Part shown: positions 18,601 to 27,669 of the stretch, piece by piece
Layout: each line of letters opens with the position of its first letter
Position numbering within the stretch: position 1 is the first letter of the stretch
Assembly: GCF_000525855.1 (NCBI RefSeq)
Contig: NZ_AODE01000031.1
Coordinates: 1 to 61,249, forward strand
Length of the DNA stretch: 61,249 bases
Source: Listeria cornellensis FSL F6-0969
GTDB lineage: Bacteria > Bacillota > Bacilli > Lactobacillales > Listeriaceae
Direction of reading: 5' to 3'
Program-made: the position numbers and the translations under genes
Notes under the pieces: model-generated
Seen by the model: only the letters and a program-made list of their open reading frames with translations
Told to the model about the DNA's origin: nothing
Databases searched by the model: none

Positions 18601-19021
18601 TGGAAACACGATGGATAGCCTCGATATCGTGATTGTCGTCCTGATTATTTCAGCGGCAGCACTCGCTTTCATCGTTCTCTACAACCTGACCAATATCAAC
18701 GTTTCCGAGCGGATTCGTGAATTATCAACCATCAAGGTGCTCGGCTTCTATCCAAAAGAAGTCACGATGTACGTCTACCGTGAAAATCTGATTTTAACCA
18801 TGATGGGCATCGTCGTCGGCTTCGTGCTCGGCACATTCCTGCATCGTTTCGTCACCTCCACAGCCGAGGTCGATATCTTGATGTTCAGCCCGACCATCCA
18901 CGCGATGAGTTACATCTATGCAGCAATCCTAACACTACTGTTTTCAACGCTTGTCATGATCGTCATGCACATCAAATTAAAACGGGTAGACATGATTGAA
19001 GCTCTAAAATCCGTAGAATAA
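15637..19021 (+). CDS. FtsX/MacB-type ABC permease with coiled-coil ectodomain, frame break near N-terminus
   Basis: About 1127 residues once a T7 run (15733-15739) is read as T6; the N-terminal MKKALWKDIWREIAKSKGRF and first membrane helix then join the long remainder. There are two FtsX-like membrane cores (around residues 580-710 and 780-1120). The large extracellular part between the first helix and core 1 is rich in Gln/Lys/Asp/Glu heptads (about residues 230-560), predicting a long coiled coil. Such proteins act in mechanotransmission, lipoprotein or antimicrobial peptide handling rather than classical transport. AAGGAG precedes the ATG. Pairs with the ATPase gene upstream. Confidence 0.85.
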
Positions 19022-19118
19022 CAAATAAGCTAACATAGGAGTTTATCCCAGTCTTCAATTATTCGTTTTTTCCAACCCACGTATATCACAAATAAATCCG
19101 ATTCTCAAAAAAATACGC

Positions 19119-19142
19119 GTTGTCCACTGAAAAAATGGGTAT
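19119..19142 (+). promoter_or_regulatory. Sigma-B-type promoter of the universal stress gene
   Basis: GTTG (19119-19122), 14-base spacer, GGGTAT (19137-19142). It matches the sigma-B consensus GTTT-N13-15-GGGWAT at nine of ten positions and lies about 45 bases before the start codon. Confidence 0.75.
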
Positions 19143-19187
19143 GGTGTTACTAAGGGGAAACCAACGTAGAGAGGATGGGAAGTCAAA

Positions 19188-19652
19188 ATGACAATCTATC
19201 ATAGGATTTTAGTAGGTGTGGACGGCTCCAATGAAGCAGAAGAAGCTCTAAAGCGTGGCATTCAAATCGCGAAAAAAGATGGCGCAACACTCGGTATCGG
19301 CTTTGTCGCTGATGTCCGCCGAATCGCGCCACTTATCGATTACGAGCAAACATACGCCAAAAAAGCCAAAGAATACGGCAAGGGCCTCGTCGAAATTTAT
19401 AAAAATGAAGCAGAACAACTCGGCGTTGAAAACGTAGAAACATTCGTCAAATTTGGAACTCCGAAGACAACTTTTGTGAAGAAAATTATCGGGAAATTTG
19501 AGCCTGATCTTGTGCTAGTCGGATCAACTGGATTAACACCAACTGAGCAATTCATCTTGGGAAGCGTCTCCGATTACATCGCTACACACGCACCTTGTGA
19601 CGTTATTATTGTCCGCGGAAAAAACTGGCGAGAACGCAAAAAAATCGAATAA
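19188..19652 (+). CDS. Universal stress protein, UspA family
   Basis: 154 residues. N-terminal ILVGVDGSNEAEEAL and C-terminal LVGSTGLTPTEQFILGSVSDYIATHAPCDVIIVR contain the G-2x-G-9x-G(S/T) nucleotide-binding pattern of ATP-binding Usp proteins. Cytoplasmic. A sigma-B-type promoter precedes it and a terminator follows, so it is a single-gene stress unit. The specific role is unknown. Confidence 0.9.
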   Translation: MTIYHRILVGVDGSNEAEEALKRGIQIAKKDGATLGIGFVADVRRIAPLIDYEQTYAKKAKEYGKGLVEIYKNEAEQLGVENVETFVKFGTPKTTFVKKIIGKFEPDLVLVGSTGLTPTEQFILGSVSDYIATHAPCDVIIVRGKNWRERKKIE

Positions 19653-19659
19653 CTGAACG

Positions 19660-19698
19660 AGCCAAGTAGGAGGATGGACACTCTGCTTGGCTTTATTC
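19660..19698 (+). terminator. Intrinsic terminator
   Basis: AGCCAAG (19660-19666) pairs with CTTGGCT (19686-19692), followed by TTATT. It lies seven bases after the usp stop. Confidence 0.65.
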
Positions 19699-19781
19699 AT
19701 GTAGGAAACCACCCGCCTAATATGCTATACTATGAGTATCAACGCCCTTACATCGTAACAAAGAAAGAAGGCCTCACCACC

Positions 19782-20727
19782 ATGCAAAATGAAAAAACGA
19801 AAACATCACTATACTTATTACTCGTTCTGGTTATGGCGAGTTGGGGACTAAATGTGACAGCGACCAAAATTCTAGTCGCCCATTTCCCACCTATTACGAT
19901 GACATCATTCCGAATATTTACAGCCGCAGTCGCCGTCTTTATTTTTCTAATTGCAACCGGCAAATTCAGACTTCCAACACGACGCGAACTCGGCTATATC
20001 TTCGCCGGAAGTCTATTCAATATCGTGCTGCACCATTACTTCCTAGCATCAGGTCTAACCATGACAACAGGAACAAATGGCGGGCTAATTTTAGGAATCG
20101 GACCCATTTTAACAGCTATTTTAGCCGTTATTTTTTTTGCGTGAAGCCATTTCTATTCCACAATTAATTGGCCTCGTATCAGGACTTCTCGGCGTATCAC
20201 TCATCGTACTCACTGGTGGCCAAGGACTTTCAGGCGCTTCACTAGGGGATATCTATGTATTTATCGCGATTCTATCTCAATGTTTCAGCTTTATCATCAT
20301 CAAACGCATCTCCGGTTCACTCGATCCGCGACTAATGACCGCGTACATGCTACTCATCGGCTCGATTTTACTATTCTTCACCAGCCTTATCGAAGAACCA
20401 AACGGACTTGCCCAAATGAGCGACCACTCACCATCTCTATGGCTACTTTTCCTTGCTTCAGCCTTGCTCGCGACAGCATTCGGCAACTTAATTTATAATT
20501 TCGCAGTCGGTCAAATCGGCCCATCGAAAACAGCCATTTTCATGAATCTAAATCCATTTTTCTCACTAATCGGCGCCGCTTTATTCCTAAACGAACAAGT
20601 CAGCTTGATGCAAATCCTAGGCTTCATCCTCATTATCATCGGTGTCATGCTTGGTTCCGGAGCCTTACCTGAACTCATTCGCTCTAGAAAAAGAATCCGT
20701 AAACCAAAAAAAATCATAGATGAGTGA
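19782..20727 (+). CDS. EamA/DMT-family transporter, frame break mid-gene
   Basis: About 314 residues and ten hydrophobic segments when a T8 run (20131-20138) is read as T7. Both halves are EamA domains: LVMASWGLNVTATKILVAHF opens the first, and the second ends FLNEQVSLMQILGFILIIIGV, the repeated sequence that closes an EamA half. Drug/metabolite transporter superfamily; substrate unknown. The start is set by GAAGG upstream of this ATG; a longer upstream frame runs through the promoter region. Confidence 0.85.
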
Positions 20728-20761
20728 TACCTCGTAAAAGCATCCCCATCCATGATTCCAA

Positions 20762-21722
20762 TTATTTCTCGACGTAGGAATTCTGCTCAACAATAAACCG
20801 CGGTCTTTGTTTCACCTCTGAATAAATACGACCAATATATTCTCCAACAACGCCTAGACTCATCATTTGTACCCCTCCAATAGCCCAAATCGAGAGCATC
20901 AAAGACGACCATCCAGTCGTTGCCGTACCAGATAAATGCTGAATAAATGTATAAATACCAATCACAATCGCAATGACAAACATAAGCGCGCCAAGCCCAG
21001 TCACCAAACGAATTGGAGCCACACTAAATGACGTCAGGCCATCCGCCGCAAAAGCCAGCATTTTTTTTCAAAGGATATTTAGACTCACCAGCAAATCGCT
21101 CTTTCCGATGGTAATATACCTTCTCCGATTTAAAACCAATCAACGGCACAATCCCACGCAAGAAAATATTATTCTCCGGAAACAAATTCATCTCTTGTAG
21201 CGCTAAACTTCCCAGCAACCGATAATCCGCATGATCCGGAATCAAATGAATCCCAAACTTGCCCATCATACTATAAAATAAATGTGCCGAACCACGCTTA
21301 AATCGCGTATCTGTCTTGCGCTCATCACGAATTCCGTAAACGACCTCATAACCAGCACGATATTTCTCCACAAACTCTGGAATCACACTAACATCATCCT
21401 GCAAATCAGAATCAATCGAAATAATACAATCCGAACGCCCCTCCACCGCCTGCATTCCAGCAAGTAACGCATTTTGATGTCCAAAATTACGACTCAGTTT
21501 CACACCATTAATATGATCTTGTATCTCCATCGCATTCGCAATTATATCCCACGTCTTATCATGACTTCCATCATCAACAAACAGCAAATCACTAGCCTCA
21601 TGTATCACCATTTTGTCCTTCATATCCCGCAAAACTAGCCCCAACTGACTCATCGTCTCTTTCAAAACTTCCTCCTCATTGTAGCAAGGAACAATAATCG
21701 TTAATATTGGTTTATCCCGCAT
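20762..21722 (-). CDS. GT2 glycosyltransferase with two C-terminal membrane helices (CsbB/GtrB/YkoT type), frame break
   Basis: About 319 residues after reading the T8 run at 21061-21068 as T7. The N-terminal GT-A domain shows ILTIIVPCYNEEEVL, FVDDGSHDKTWD and SIDSDLQDD. The C-terminal part has two membrane helices (TGLGALMFVIAIVIGIYTFI and a second) and ends GVVGEYIGRIYSEVKQRPRF, diagnostic of polyprenyl-phosphate glycosyltransferases. It likely charges undecaprenyl phosphate with a sugar for teichoic acid or surface glycan decoration. Its ATG overlaps the stop of the membrane protein gene before it, as with ykoS/ykoT in Bacillus. Confidence 0.88.
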
Positions 21723-23442
21723 TCAAGTCACCCACTTTATATAAGTATATTTTCCAAGCTGACTGTTCATCCTCAAATGTTTTTTCTAAATGTAGATTAT
21801 TCTCTGCCGCATTATCAATCGGCACCGCTGAGAAAATATATTCCCCGCCCATTTCTTTAAACGCCTTCGTATCAAGCTCCAAATGTTTAATATGCTTATT
21901 AGAATTCTTATCAAACAAATAATTTTTGCCTAGTTCTGCCGAGAAAATATACACCCGGTTTCCCCAACCATCATAATAATCCTTTAAAAGAGGACTCTTA
22001 TCCAACTCTTTCGCAATAATTTCACGGAATTTCGCCTTATAACTCAGCGGGTACGAATTAACGTATCCATCCAACGTATAAAAACCATTCTCCTGCGAAA
22101 TCGAAGGATGAATCCCGATACTCGCCACTCGATAATCCTTCTGTTGCTTCCCAATATACGATTTTATATCCTGAAACTGATCCCTCGCATAAAACTGATC
22201 AATTGAAGGTGTCCCCGCCGCACGATAAAGGATCTCCGAATTCCCGACAAATACCACACCAATCTGCAGAACCAGCCCTAAAATGGCAAACTTTTTCCAC
22301 CAACCACCCTTACTTGCAAAATAAACGAGTGCAAGAGCAAATATTCCATAAAAAATGAACGGCTGTAAGAAATGGAACCGCGAAAAGTTAAACGAGCGCA
22401 TAATCGAAATCTGTTCTTTAATCGGATTCCAAGCATCCCACCACCAAAACGCATACCAAACCGATAACGAAAAGTTAAGCGCCAGCAACCACAAAAATGG
22501 TTTTTGAGTTCGCCAATCTTTTTTCACTAGCATCACAATGAAAGCCAGTAAAATCACCGGCAGAATAACATACGTAGCAAGCGATTGATCATGCGTATGT
22601 CCAATCGTGAAATTCTTAAATGTAAGCCTAATCGATCCTAAAAAGCTATTATTAGGCAAATCAAAGGCACTTCTTGAATCCGGTTCATTCGATTGAAAAA
22701 ACATCTGCGAAATAAAACGATAATTCACCACACAATAAATCGCTGACATGTAAGCCATACTGCCAAAAAAGCGCCAATTCCAGCCACGTTTCTTCACAAT
22801 ATCATACACCCAAATACATGCTACTAAAAACAACAAGAAGCAAAAACCAAGAATCAGGCTTGAATAAAACGGTAGTAACGTCAAAATTAGCCAGTTCCAA
22901 ATACTTTTATTCCCTTTACGAATATTCAAGAACGCCCATAACGCAAGCGGCATCCCCAGTGTACTAAGCATTCCCGATGGCCAAAATGGCGTCAAGGCAA
23001 ATGCTACTGATACGAAAAGCGTTATGTATTTTTTTGATGGATCTTTAATAATATAGTCACGCAGCCACAATCGCATACCAATAAACGCAAATACTCGCGT
23101 AATCAGCTGGCTAAAAGCAAACGCGAGCGGCGTCGGAAAGATCGCATACAACCAAACAATACCTACAAACTGCGAATCAAACGCATCTCTCGGCGCAACA
23201 CCATCCAACATTTGAGGAATATTACTCCCCGTCTTCGCCAAATAATTCCCACTATCGAGCAGCACCCGATACCACGTCATATTAGAATCCAAATTATCGT
23301 GAATTCGGATATGACTGTTTCCACCAAGAATAAAGAGCGGCGCCGTGAAAATAAGTATCAGCGCGATTGCCAATAATTCTTGCTTTCTTTCTATCATCCA
23401 TGTTTTCATCCAATTCCACCTCTTTTTTGCATCTGTTTTCAA
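21712..23442 (-). CDS. Polytopic membrane protein (DUF6044/YkoS-like), glycan pathway partner
   Basis: 576 residues with roughly a dozen hydrophobic helices and an extracellular C-terminal domain. The N-terminal HIRIHDNLDSNMTWYRVLLD stretch sits just after helix 1. It resembles the YkoS/DUF6044 and YfhO-like membrane proteins, which are thought to move a sugar from lipid carrier to acceptor outside. Overlap with the GT2 gene supports a two-protein glycosylation system. Catalytic role inferred from this pairing only. Confidence 0.7.
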   Translation of the reverse strand: MKTDAKKRWNWMKTWMIERKQELLAIALILIFTAPLFILGGNSHIRIHDNLDSNMTWYRVLLDSGNYLAKTGSNIPQMLDGVAPRDAFDSQFVGIVWLYAIFPTPLAFAFSQLITRVFAFIGMRLWLRDYIIKDPSKKYITLFVSVAFALTPFWPSGMLSTLGMPLALWAFLNIRKGNKSIWNWLILTLLPFYSSLILGFCFLLFLVACIWVYDIVKKRGWNWRFFGSMAYMSAIYCVVNYRFISQMFFQSNEPDSRSAFDLPNNSFLGSIRLTFKNFTIGHTHDQSLATYVILPVILLAFIVMLVKKDWRTQKPFLWLLALNFSLSVWYAFWWWDAWNPIKEQISIMRSFNFSRFHFLQPFIFYGIFALALVYFASKGGWWKKFAILGLVLQIGVVFVGNSEILYRAAGTPSIDQFYARDQFQDIKSYIGKQQKDYRVASIGIHPSISQENGFYTLDGYVNSYPLSYKAKFREIIAKELDKSPLLKDYYDGWGNRVYIFSAELGKNYLFDKNSNKHIKHLELDTKAFKEMGGEYIFSAVPIDNAAENNLHLEKTFEDEQSAWKIYLYKVGDLNAG

Positions 23443-23494
23443 TTATAACAATACTTCCCGTACATCGCAAAAAAAATAAGAAAAAGTTATGTCC

Positions 23495-24092
23495 TCACGC
23501 TAACACATTGCCAACTAACCGCACATCTCGCTCCAAAAATTGCTCTATCTCTACTTTATAGGACTCCTTAAATAATAAATATGCCCTTTCTCCCGTAGAA
23601 AAACACTCCTTCACAATACAAATCACAAGAAAGCTTGGATTCAATGTATCATACTTCCCATTTCGCAGATTCAAAAGCGACGTTGGCACATATTTATCCA
23701 CATGCGCATGCTTCAATGTCACCGCCAAAATACTTTTATTAGACCTAATTGCCATATCGTACGCTAAATGCAAATAGTTCCCACGAAGACACACTTTCAC
23801 CTGCTCTCCAATCAACTCATTCAAAAGCGGCAACACTTGTAGCTTCTGCTTCGTTGTCCCATTCTTCTTCAAAATAACATCCTTTATCCGTAATGTTTTA
23901 TTATCAATATCATTATTAAAAAGTCGCGGCCCCGTGCCGATACTTCACACCACACAAATGCATAAAATTCGACGCGGTCATATAAATAGAAAACTGCCTT
24001 AGTTTCTCTCTATCCTTATACACATAAGTAACCCGTTTGTTAACAAAATGCTCTTTAAAAAATGCATGCCCACTCGTCAGTTGTTGCAACAT
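23495..24092 (-). CDS. PBECR4-domain nuclease-like protein, frame break
   Basis: About 198 residues joined across a G4 run in the coding strand (C4 at 23930-23933), which reads correctly as G3. Segments such as VTYVYKDREKLRQFSIYMT, FMHLCGVKYRHG and LRIKDVILKKNGTTKQKLQV have the order seen in PBECR4 proteins (phage-Barnase-EndoU-ColicinE5/D-RelE-like nuclease 4). A role as an RNA-cleaving effector is known only by family analogy. The start is set by GGAGTG upstream of the ATG at 24092. It is expressed from a leader with tandem structured motifs and a terminator. Confidence 0.6.
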
Positions 24093-24117
24093 AGTTAACA
24101 CTCCTTATAAAAAATAG

Positions 24118-24153
24118 ATAAAGAAAAGAAGAATAGCTAGTGCTACTCTTCTT
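24118..24153 (-). terminator. Leader terminator/attenuator in front of the PBECR4 gene
   Basis: On the minus strand AAGAAGAGTAG pairs with CTATTCTTCTT over 11 positions (one G-U) and is followed by TTCTTT. It lies inside the leader, after the promoter and tandem motifs and about 25 bases before the start codon, so read-through is needed to express the gene. Confidence 0.8.
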
Positions 24154-24166
24154 TCCACATGACAGG

Positions 24167-24269
24167 TTTTTCCGTTGCTCGCCAACAGCCAGCCCTTATG
24201 TCTGGCACTTATATCGAATTTTTCCGTTGCTCGCCAACAGTCAGCCCTTATGTCTGACATTTATATCGA
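24167..24269 (-). ncRNA. Tandem 51-nt structured leader motif, two copies
   Basis: Copies at 24167-24217 and 24219-24269 differ at only three positions. In the minus-strand RNA each can form GCCAG-loop-CTGGC (second copy GUCAG-loop-CUGAC) and then GUUG-GCGAG-CAAC, followed by GGAAAAA. Two of the three differences are a compensatory pair that keeps the first stem intact. That points to a selected RNA fold. The class is not one I recognise. A terminator and then the PBECR4 gene follow, the layout of a riboswitch or antitermination leader. Confidence 0.65.
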
Positions 24270-24308
24270 GTTGACCATGTGCCTGCCCACATTCTTTTCT
24301 CTAACCTG

Positions 24309-24338
24309 AGTATAGCACACACACGGTCTATCTTGCAA
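24309..24338 (-). promoter_or_regulatory. Promoter of the PBECR4 leader
   Basis: On the minus strand TTGCAA (24333-24338), 18-base spacer, TATACT (24309-24314). Transcription from about 24302 would give a leader of roughly 210 nt containing both structured motifs and the terminator. Confidence 0.65.
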
Positions 24339-24375
24339 CTACTTTTTTAACACAGATTGACGTGTTTTTGACCCC

Positions 24376-26283
24376 TTATTCTGTAATTTTCACCTGCATC
24401 TCAGAATCATACGTCTCATTCCCATCTACCCGATAGCGCACTGCAACTTGCGTATCCTTCGTGATATTATTCGCTCTCACATTGATCAAGAAGCTACCAT
24501 CAGGATTCACCGTCGCATTTTTGATACCGATGCCATTAATAACGACCATCACAATTTGATAGCGCCCTTGATTATTCACCAACATGCCTTTAATATTCGT
24601 TTCGCCGACTTTATAATCTGCATATCCCGTGTATAAATTGCCAATAAACGGCGTTACCGGATTCGGAAGCTCAAGCGGCGCTATCCGCAACGTCGATGGC
24701 ATTGTATTATTCAGCACCCGCGTCACATCAGTCTTCTTCGTGCCAGAATTCCCCCAAATCAAGAGGTTATTAATATAGTTCGAAGCCGCCGTATCCGCAA
24801 CCGTTACCCAGCCATTGATTTGCTTATCCCAAACAGCCTGATTATCCGTGACACTCAGTAACTCCACAGGATTCCGAACCTCAATCATCACCTTGTAATA
24901 ATTGTCCACCAAGCCATCGATGTCAAAACGATTGTTCTCAATACTGATACCACGCGATTTATTCACCGCACCTGTCAAAATTCGCACCGGATAACGAATC
25001 CTGCCACTCGCATTGAAATCGTTGTTTTTAATTATAATATTTTTCGGCGTTGTTTTCACACCTTGGCGATCCCGTTCATACAGCGCCATAAACGCAAAAT
25101 TATCATAACTATCCAACTGGACAAAATTATTCGTAACCCGCACGTTCTCCGCACCAGACAAGCGAATTGCCGTGTAACCCGTCATGTTTTTCTGCAATGT
25201 TGCATCCACACTATCCGGCACAATTTTACCATCTTTATCCGTCTGCACCTCATGCTGCAAACTTAAATCCGTTGCCTGCGAATCCTTCTTTTTCCGCTCA
25301 GTATTGTTGATTTGAATATTGCTCGGATTGTATTTATTGCTACCCTCACCGCCAATAAGCCGATTGCCATCAATGATAATATTATTATTCGCGGCACCAT
25401 AACTATCAATGCCGCCGTCTACCATCGACTTCCGATCATCCACTGAATATTCCATGTTCGCCGGTGCATAAAAATGCTGCGTACCATAGCGCTGCATCCA
25501 ATCCTTAATTTCATTCCCAATAATCGAGATTTGCTTCGTTCCGTTACCACCATTTCCACGATACATCACGATGCCCGCACGACCAATATTTTCAATCCTA
25601 TTCTTCTCAATAACCACCGTTTGGCAATACTCCATCGCAATCCCACTCTGCAAATTAGAATTCCGAATTTCCGAGTTTTTCACCGATCCATTCTTAATCC
25701 CACCCAAATAAATAATCGAGTTCGCCTGCTCATTCCCGTCCGCAATAACGTTATCAATTTGGATATTATCAAGGCGCTCGTAAGGCTCAGCAAGCAACGT
25801 ACTATCATCCTTATAATCCCCTGCAAAATTAATTAAAGAAAACGCATACGCATGCCTACTCATAATGACTGGATCAATCTCATAACGAATGCTAATATCG
25901 CGAATTGACACATTCTTTATGTACTTAGGGCTAGTAGAATTCGCAGCCTCCGTCGTCAACCCTTGCTTCGGCGCTGTAAAAACCAATTCACTATCTTTCG
26001 CATTCGCCGTTGCCCCTTTAATAATCACATTAGACGGGACTTTTAACGTATTATCAACATAGTATTTCCCTGCTCCAAACTGAATCGTTGTACTATCATC
26101 ACTCGAATTAATCACTTCCAATATTTTTGCCCACCCAAGCGCATTACCCGTTGCCGCCGCCTTATTATCCTTTTCCATAAAGCGATCCACTTGAATCACC
26201 TCAGCCGCCTGGACCTTCATCATTCCACCAAAAACAAACATCAACATCATCACAAAAGTAAAAAACACTACTTTCCGTTTCAT
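24376..26283 (-). CDS. Secreted right-handed beta-helix (pectate-lyase-like) protein
   Basis: 635 residues with a cleavable signal peptide (MKRKVVFFTFVMM...VQAAE, cut near residue 26). Early repeats contain IQFGAGKYYVDNTLKVPSNV and IIKGATANAKDSELVFTA. Many later turns of the pattern IxNN/IxxNxI follow (IIIKNNDFNASG, ISIENNRFDIDG), the parallel beta-helix of polysaccharide lyases and epimerases. A C-terminal beta domain follows from about residue 545. Binding or cleavage of a surface or plant polysaccharide is likely; no catalytic residues are assigned. GGGAG precedes the ATG and a consensus sigma-B promoter lies upstream. Confidence 0.75.
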   Translation of the reverse strand: MKRKVVFFTFVMMLMFVFGGMMKVQAAEVIQVDRFMEKDNKAAATGNALGWAKILEVINSSDDSTTIQFGAGKYYVDNTLKVPSNVIIKGATANAKDSELVFTAPKQGLTTEAANSTSPKYIKNVSIRDISIRYEIDPVIMSRHAYAFSLINFAGDYKDDSTLLAEPYERLDNIQIDNVIADGNEQANSIIYLGGIKNGSVKNSEIRNSNLQSGIAMEYCQTVVIEKNRIENIGRAGIVMYRGNGGNGTKQISIIGNEIKDWMQRYGTQHFYAPANMEYSVDDRKSMVDGGIDSYGAANNNIIIDGNRLIGGEGSNKYNPSNIQINNTERKKKDSQATDLSLQHEVQTDKDGKIVPDSVDATLQKNMTGYTAIRLSGAENVRVTNNFVQLDSYDNFAFMALYERDRQGVKTTPKNIIIKNNDFNASGRIRYPVRILTGAVNKSRGISIENNRFDIDGLVDNYYKVMIEVRNPVELLSVTDNQAVWDKQINGWVTVADTAASNYINNLLIWGNSGTKKTDVTRVLNNTMPSTLRIAPLELPNPVTPFIGNLYTGYADYKVGETNIKGMLVNNQGRYQIVMVVINGIGIKNATVNPDGSFLINVRANNITKDTQVAVRYRVDGNETYDSEMQVKITE

Positions 26284-26352
26284 AAATTCGACTCCCTTTT
26301 ATATATTTTATCCAAAAACGACTCACATTGTGTCGAATTAGATATAGAAAGT

Positions 26353-26376
26353 ATACCCTGATAAAACATCCAAAAC
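26353..26376 (-). promoter_or_regulatory. Consensus sigma-B promoter of the beta-helix gene
   Basis: On the minus strand GTTT (26373-26376), 14-base spacer, GGGTAT (26353-26358): an exact match to the sigma-B consensus, about 70 bases before the start codon. Synthesis of the secreted protein is therefore probably stress-induced. Confidence 0.8.
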
Positions 26377-26399
26377 AATCGCATTTCCACAAAAAAAAC

Positions 26400-26911
26400 A
26401 CGATATTTCATTGTTTTTCGCCAATATTATAAAAGATTACATTTCACGTTTTTCCTCCGTTTGATAAATTAGTACCCCCGACACAAAATAGAGTTTTCCA
26501 CAATAAAAACATACTGAAAAACACCCCTTATCCCCCAATTTACCATTTTCCAAATGTGACAATTCCACGACAAAAAGCCTTTGTAAGCGAGACCAAAGAC
26601 TTTTCCACACATATTCGTTCGATTATTAGTCATTAAAAACAACAACAGCACGGAATCTTGTTTTTCCAGCCATCATTTTTTCATCGGCTCAATCCCTGGA
26701 AGTCACTAAAACGCGTCGTATTCTCGCCATCCACAATTGTATAATCCTGATTTAGCCCGTTAAGCTATACTGCCTTCATCCCATCGCGCTTCCTTCCTTA
26801 TTTTTCAACAAGTTCAGTATACACCTCCTAGTTCGCTCTAACGCAAATCTGAACGTTGCAAAATTACCCAAAACACGGTATTCTGGAGTTAATCGACAAG
26901 GAGGAGAACTC
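26400..26911. other. Intergenic stretch with a possible gene fragment
   Basis: About 500 bases with no convincing complete gene. On the minus strand around 26690-26790 a reading LNGLNQDYTIVDGENTTRF looks protein-like but is hemmed in by stop codons and has no intact start, so it may be the tail of a decayed gene of unknown identity. The + strand just before 26912 carries the AAGGAGGAG ribosome site of the next gene. Confidence 0.35.
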
Positions 26912-27645
26912 ATGAAAATTATCCGTACAAAAACATATGAAGAAATGTCTAAAAAAAGCGTATGACGTTGTGAAGACAGTCATCGATTCCAAAGAAAAAC
27001 CAATAATCAACACAACAACCGGCGCAAGCTATGACGGTATGTTCGAAAATCTCGTAGAAGGCATCAATAATGATGAAATCGACATCGAAAAAGTATTTAT
27101 GATGAACCTCGATGAATTTATCGCCCCACGCGAAAGCTCATTCAGCGTATACAGTTACATGCATCAAAAATTCTATGACCAAATCAAAAAAACAACCACG
27201 CGAAATTGGCCTATTAGACGGTAGTTTATCCAGTTTTGACGAAGAAATTGCGCGCTATAATAAAATTTTGAGCGACAACAAACGCGATTTACAAATTCTC
27301 GGACTTGGTGTCAACGCTCACCTAGGTGCGAATGAACCTGGAACACCATTTGACACTCGCTTATTCCTAGCAGATAGCGATGATTCAACGATTAATAGCA
27401 CGATGCTTTACTACAAAGTGACACGCGAAGAAGCACCAGAACAAATGCTGACGCTCGGTCTTGCTGATATGATGGAAGCCGAACAAATCCTCGTAACCGC
27501 TTCTGGCACAAGAAAAGCAGAAGCCGTGAAAGCAACACTCGAGGGCCCAATTACCGAAGATTGCCCAGCATCGATTCTACAAAAACATCCAAATGTCGTG
27601 TTTATTATCGATGAAGCAGCAGGATCATTACTGACTAAGTATTAA
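26912..27645 (+). CDS. Glucosamine-6-phosphate deaminase family protein (NagB-like), two frame breaks
   Basis: About 243 residues when A7 runs at 26951-26957 and 27186-27192 are each read as A6. NagB/6-phosphogluconolactonase-type fold: FMMNLDEFIAP carries the catalytic-type Asp, and LQILGLGVNAHLGANEPGTPF corresponds to the GxGxxGHxxxNEPG motif, with Asn-Ala in place of Asp-Gly before the His. Such proteins convert glucosamine 6-phosphate to fructose 6-phosphate, but the altered loop leaves the substrate open. AAGGAGGAG precedes the ATG. A GNAT gene follows 25 bases later. Confidence 0.75.
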
Positions 27646-27669
27646 AAACTTGGAATCAGGGGTGAAAAA

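Noticed and set aside
24167-24269. Two repeats as a short CRISPR array
   Set aside because: Only two units, no spacer between them, differences fall in paired stem positions, and no cas genes are nearby; a structured leader RNA fits better.
26469-26651. 60-residue minus-strand reading frame
   Set aside because: No ribosome site and low-complexity hydrophobic content; it lies in an AT-rich promoter region.
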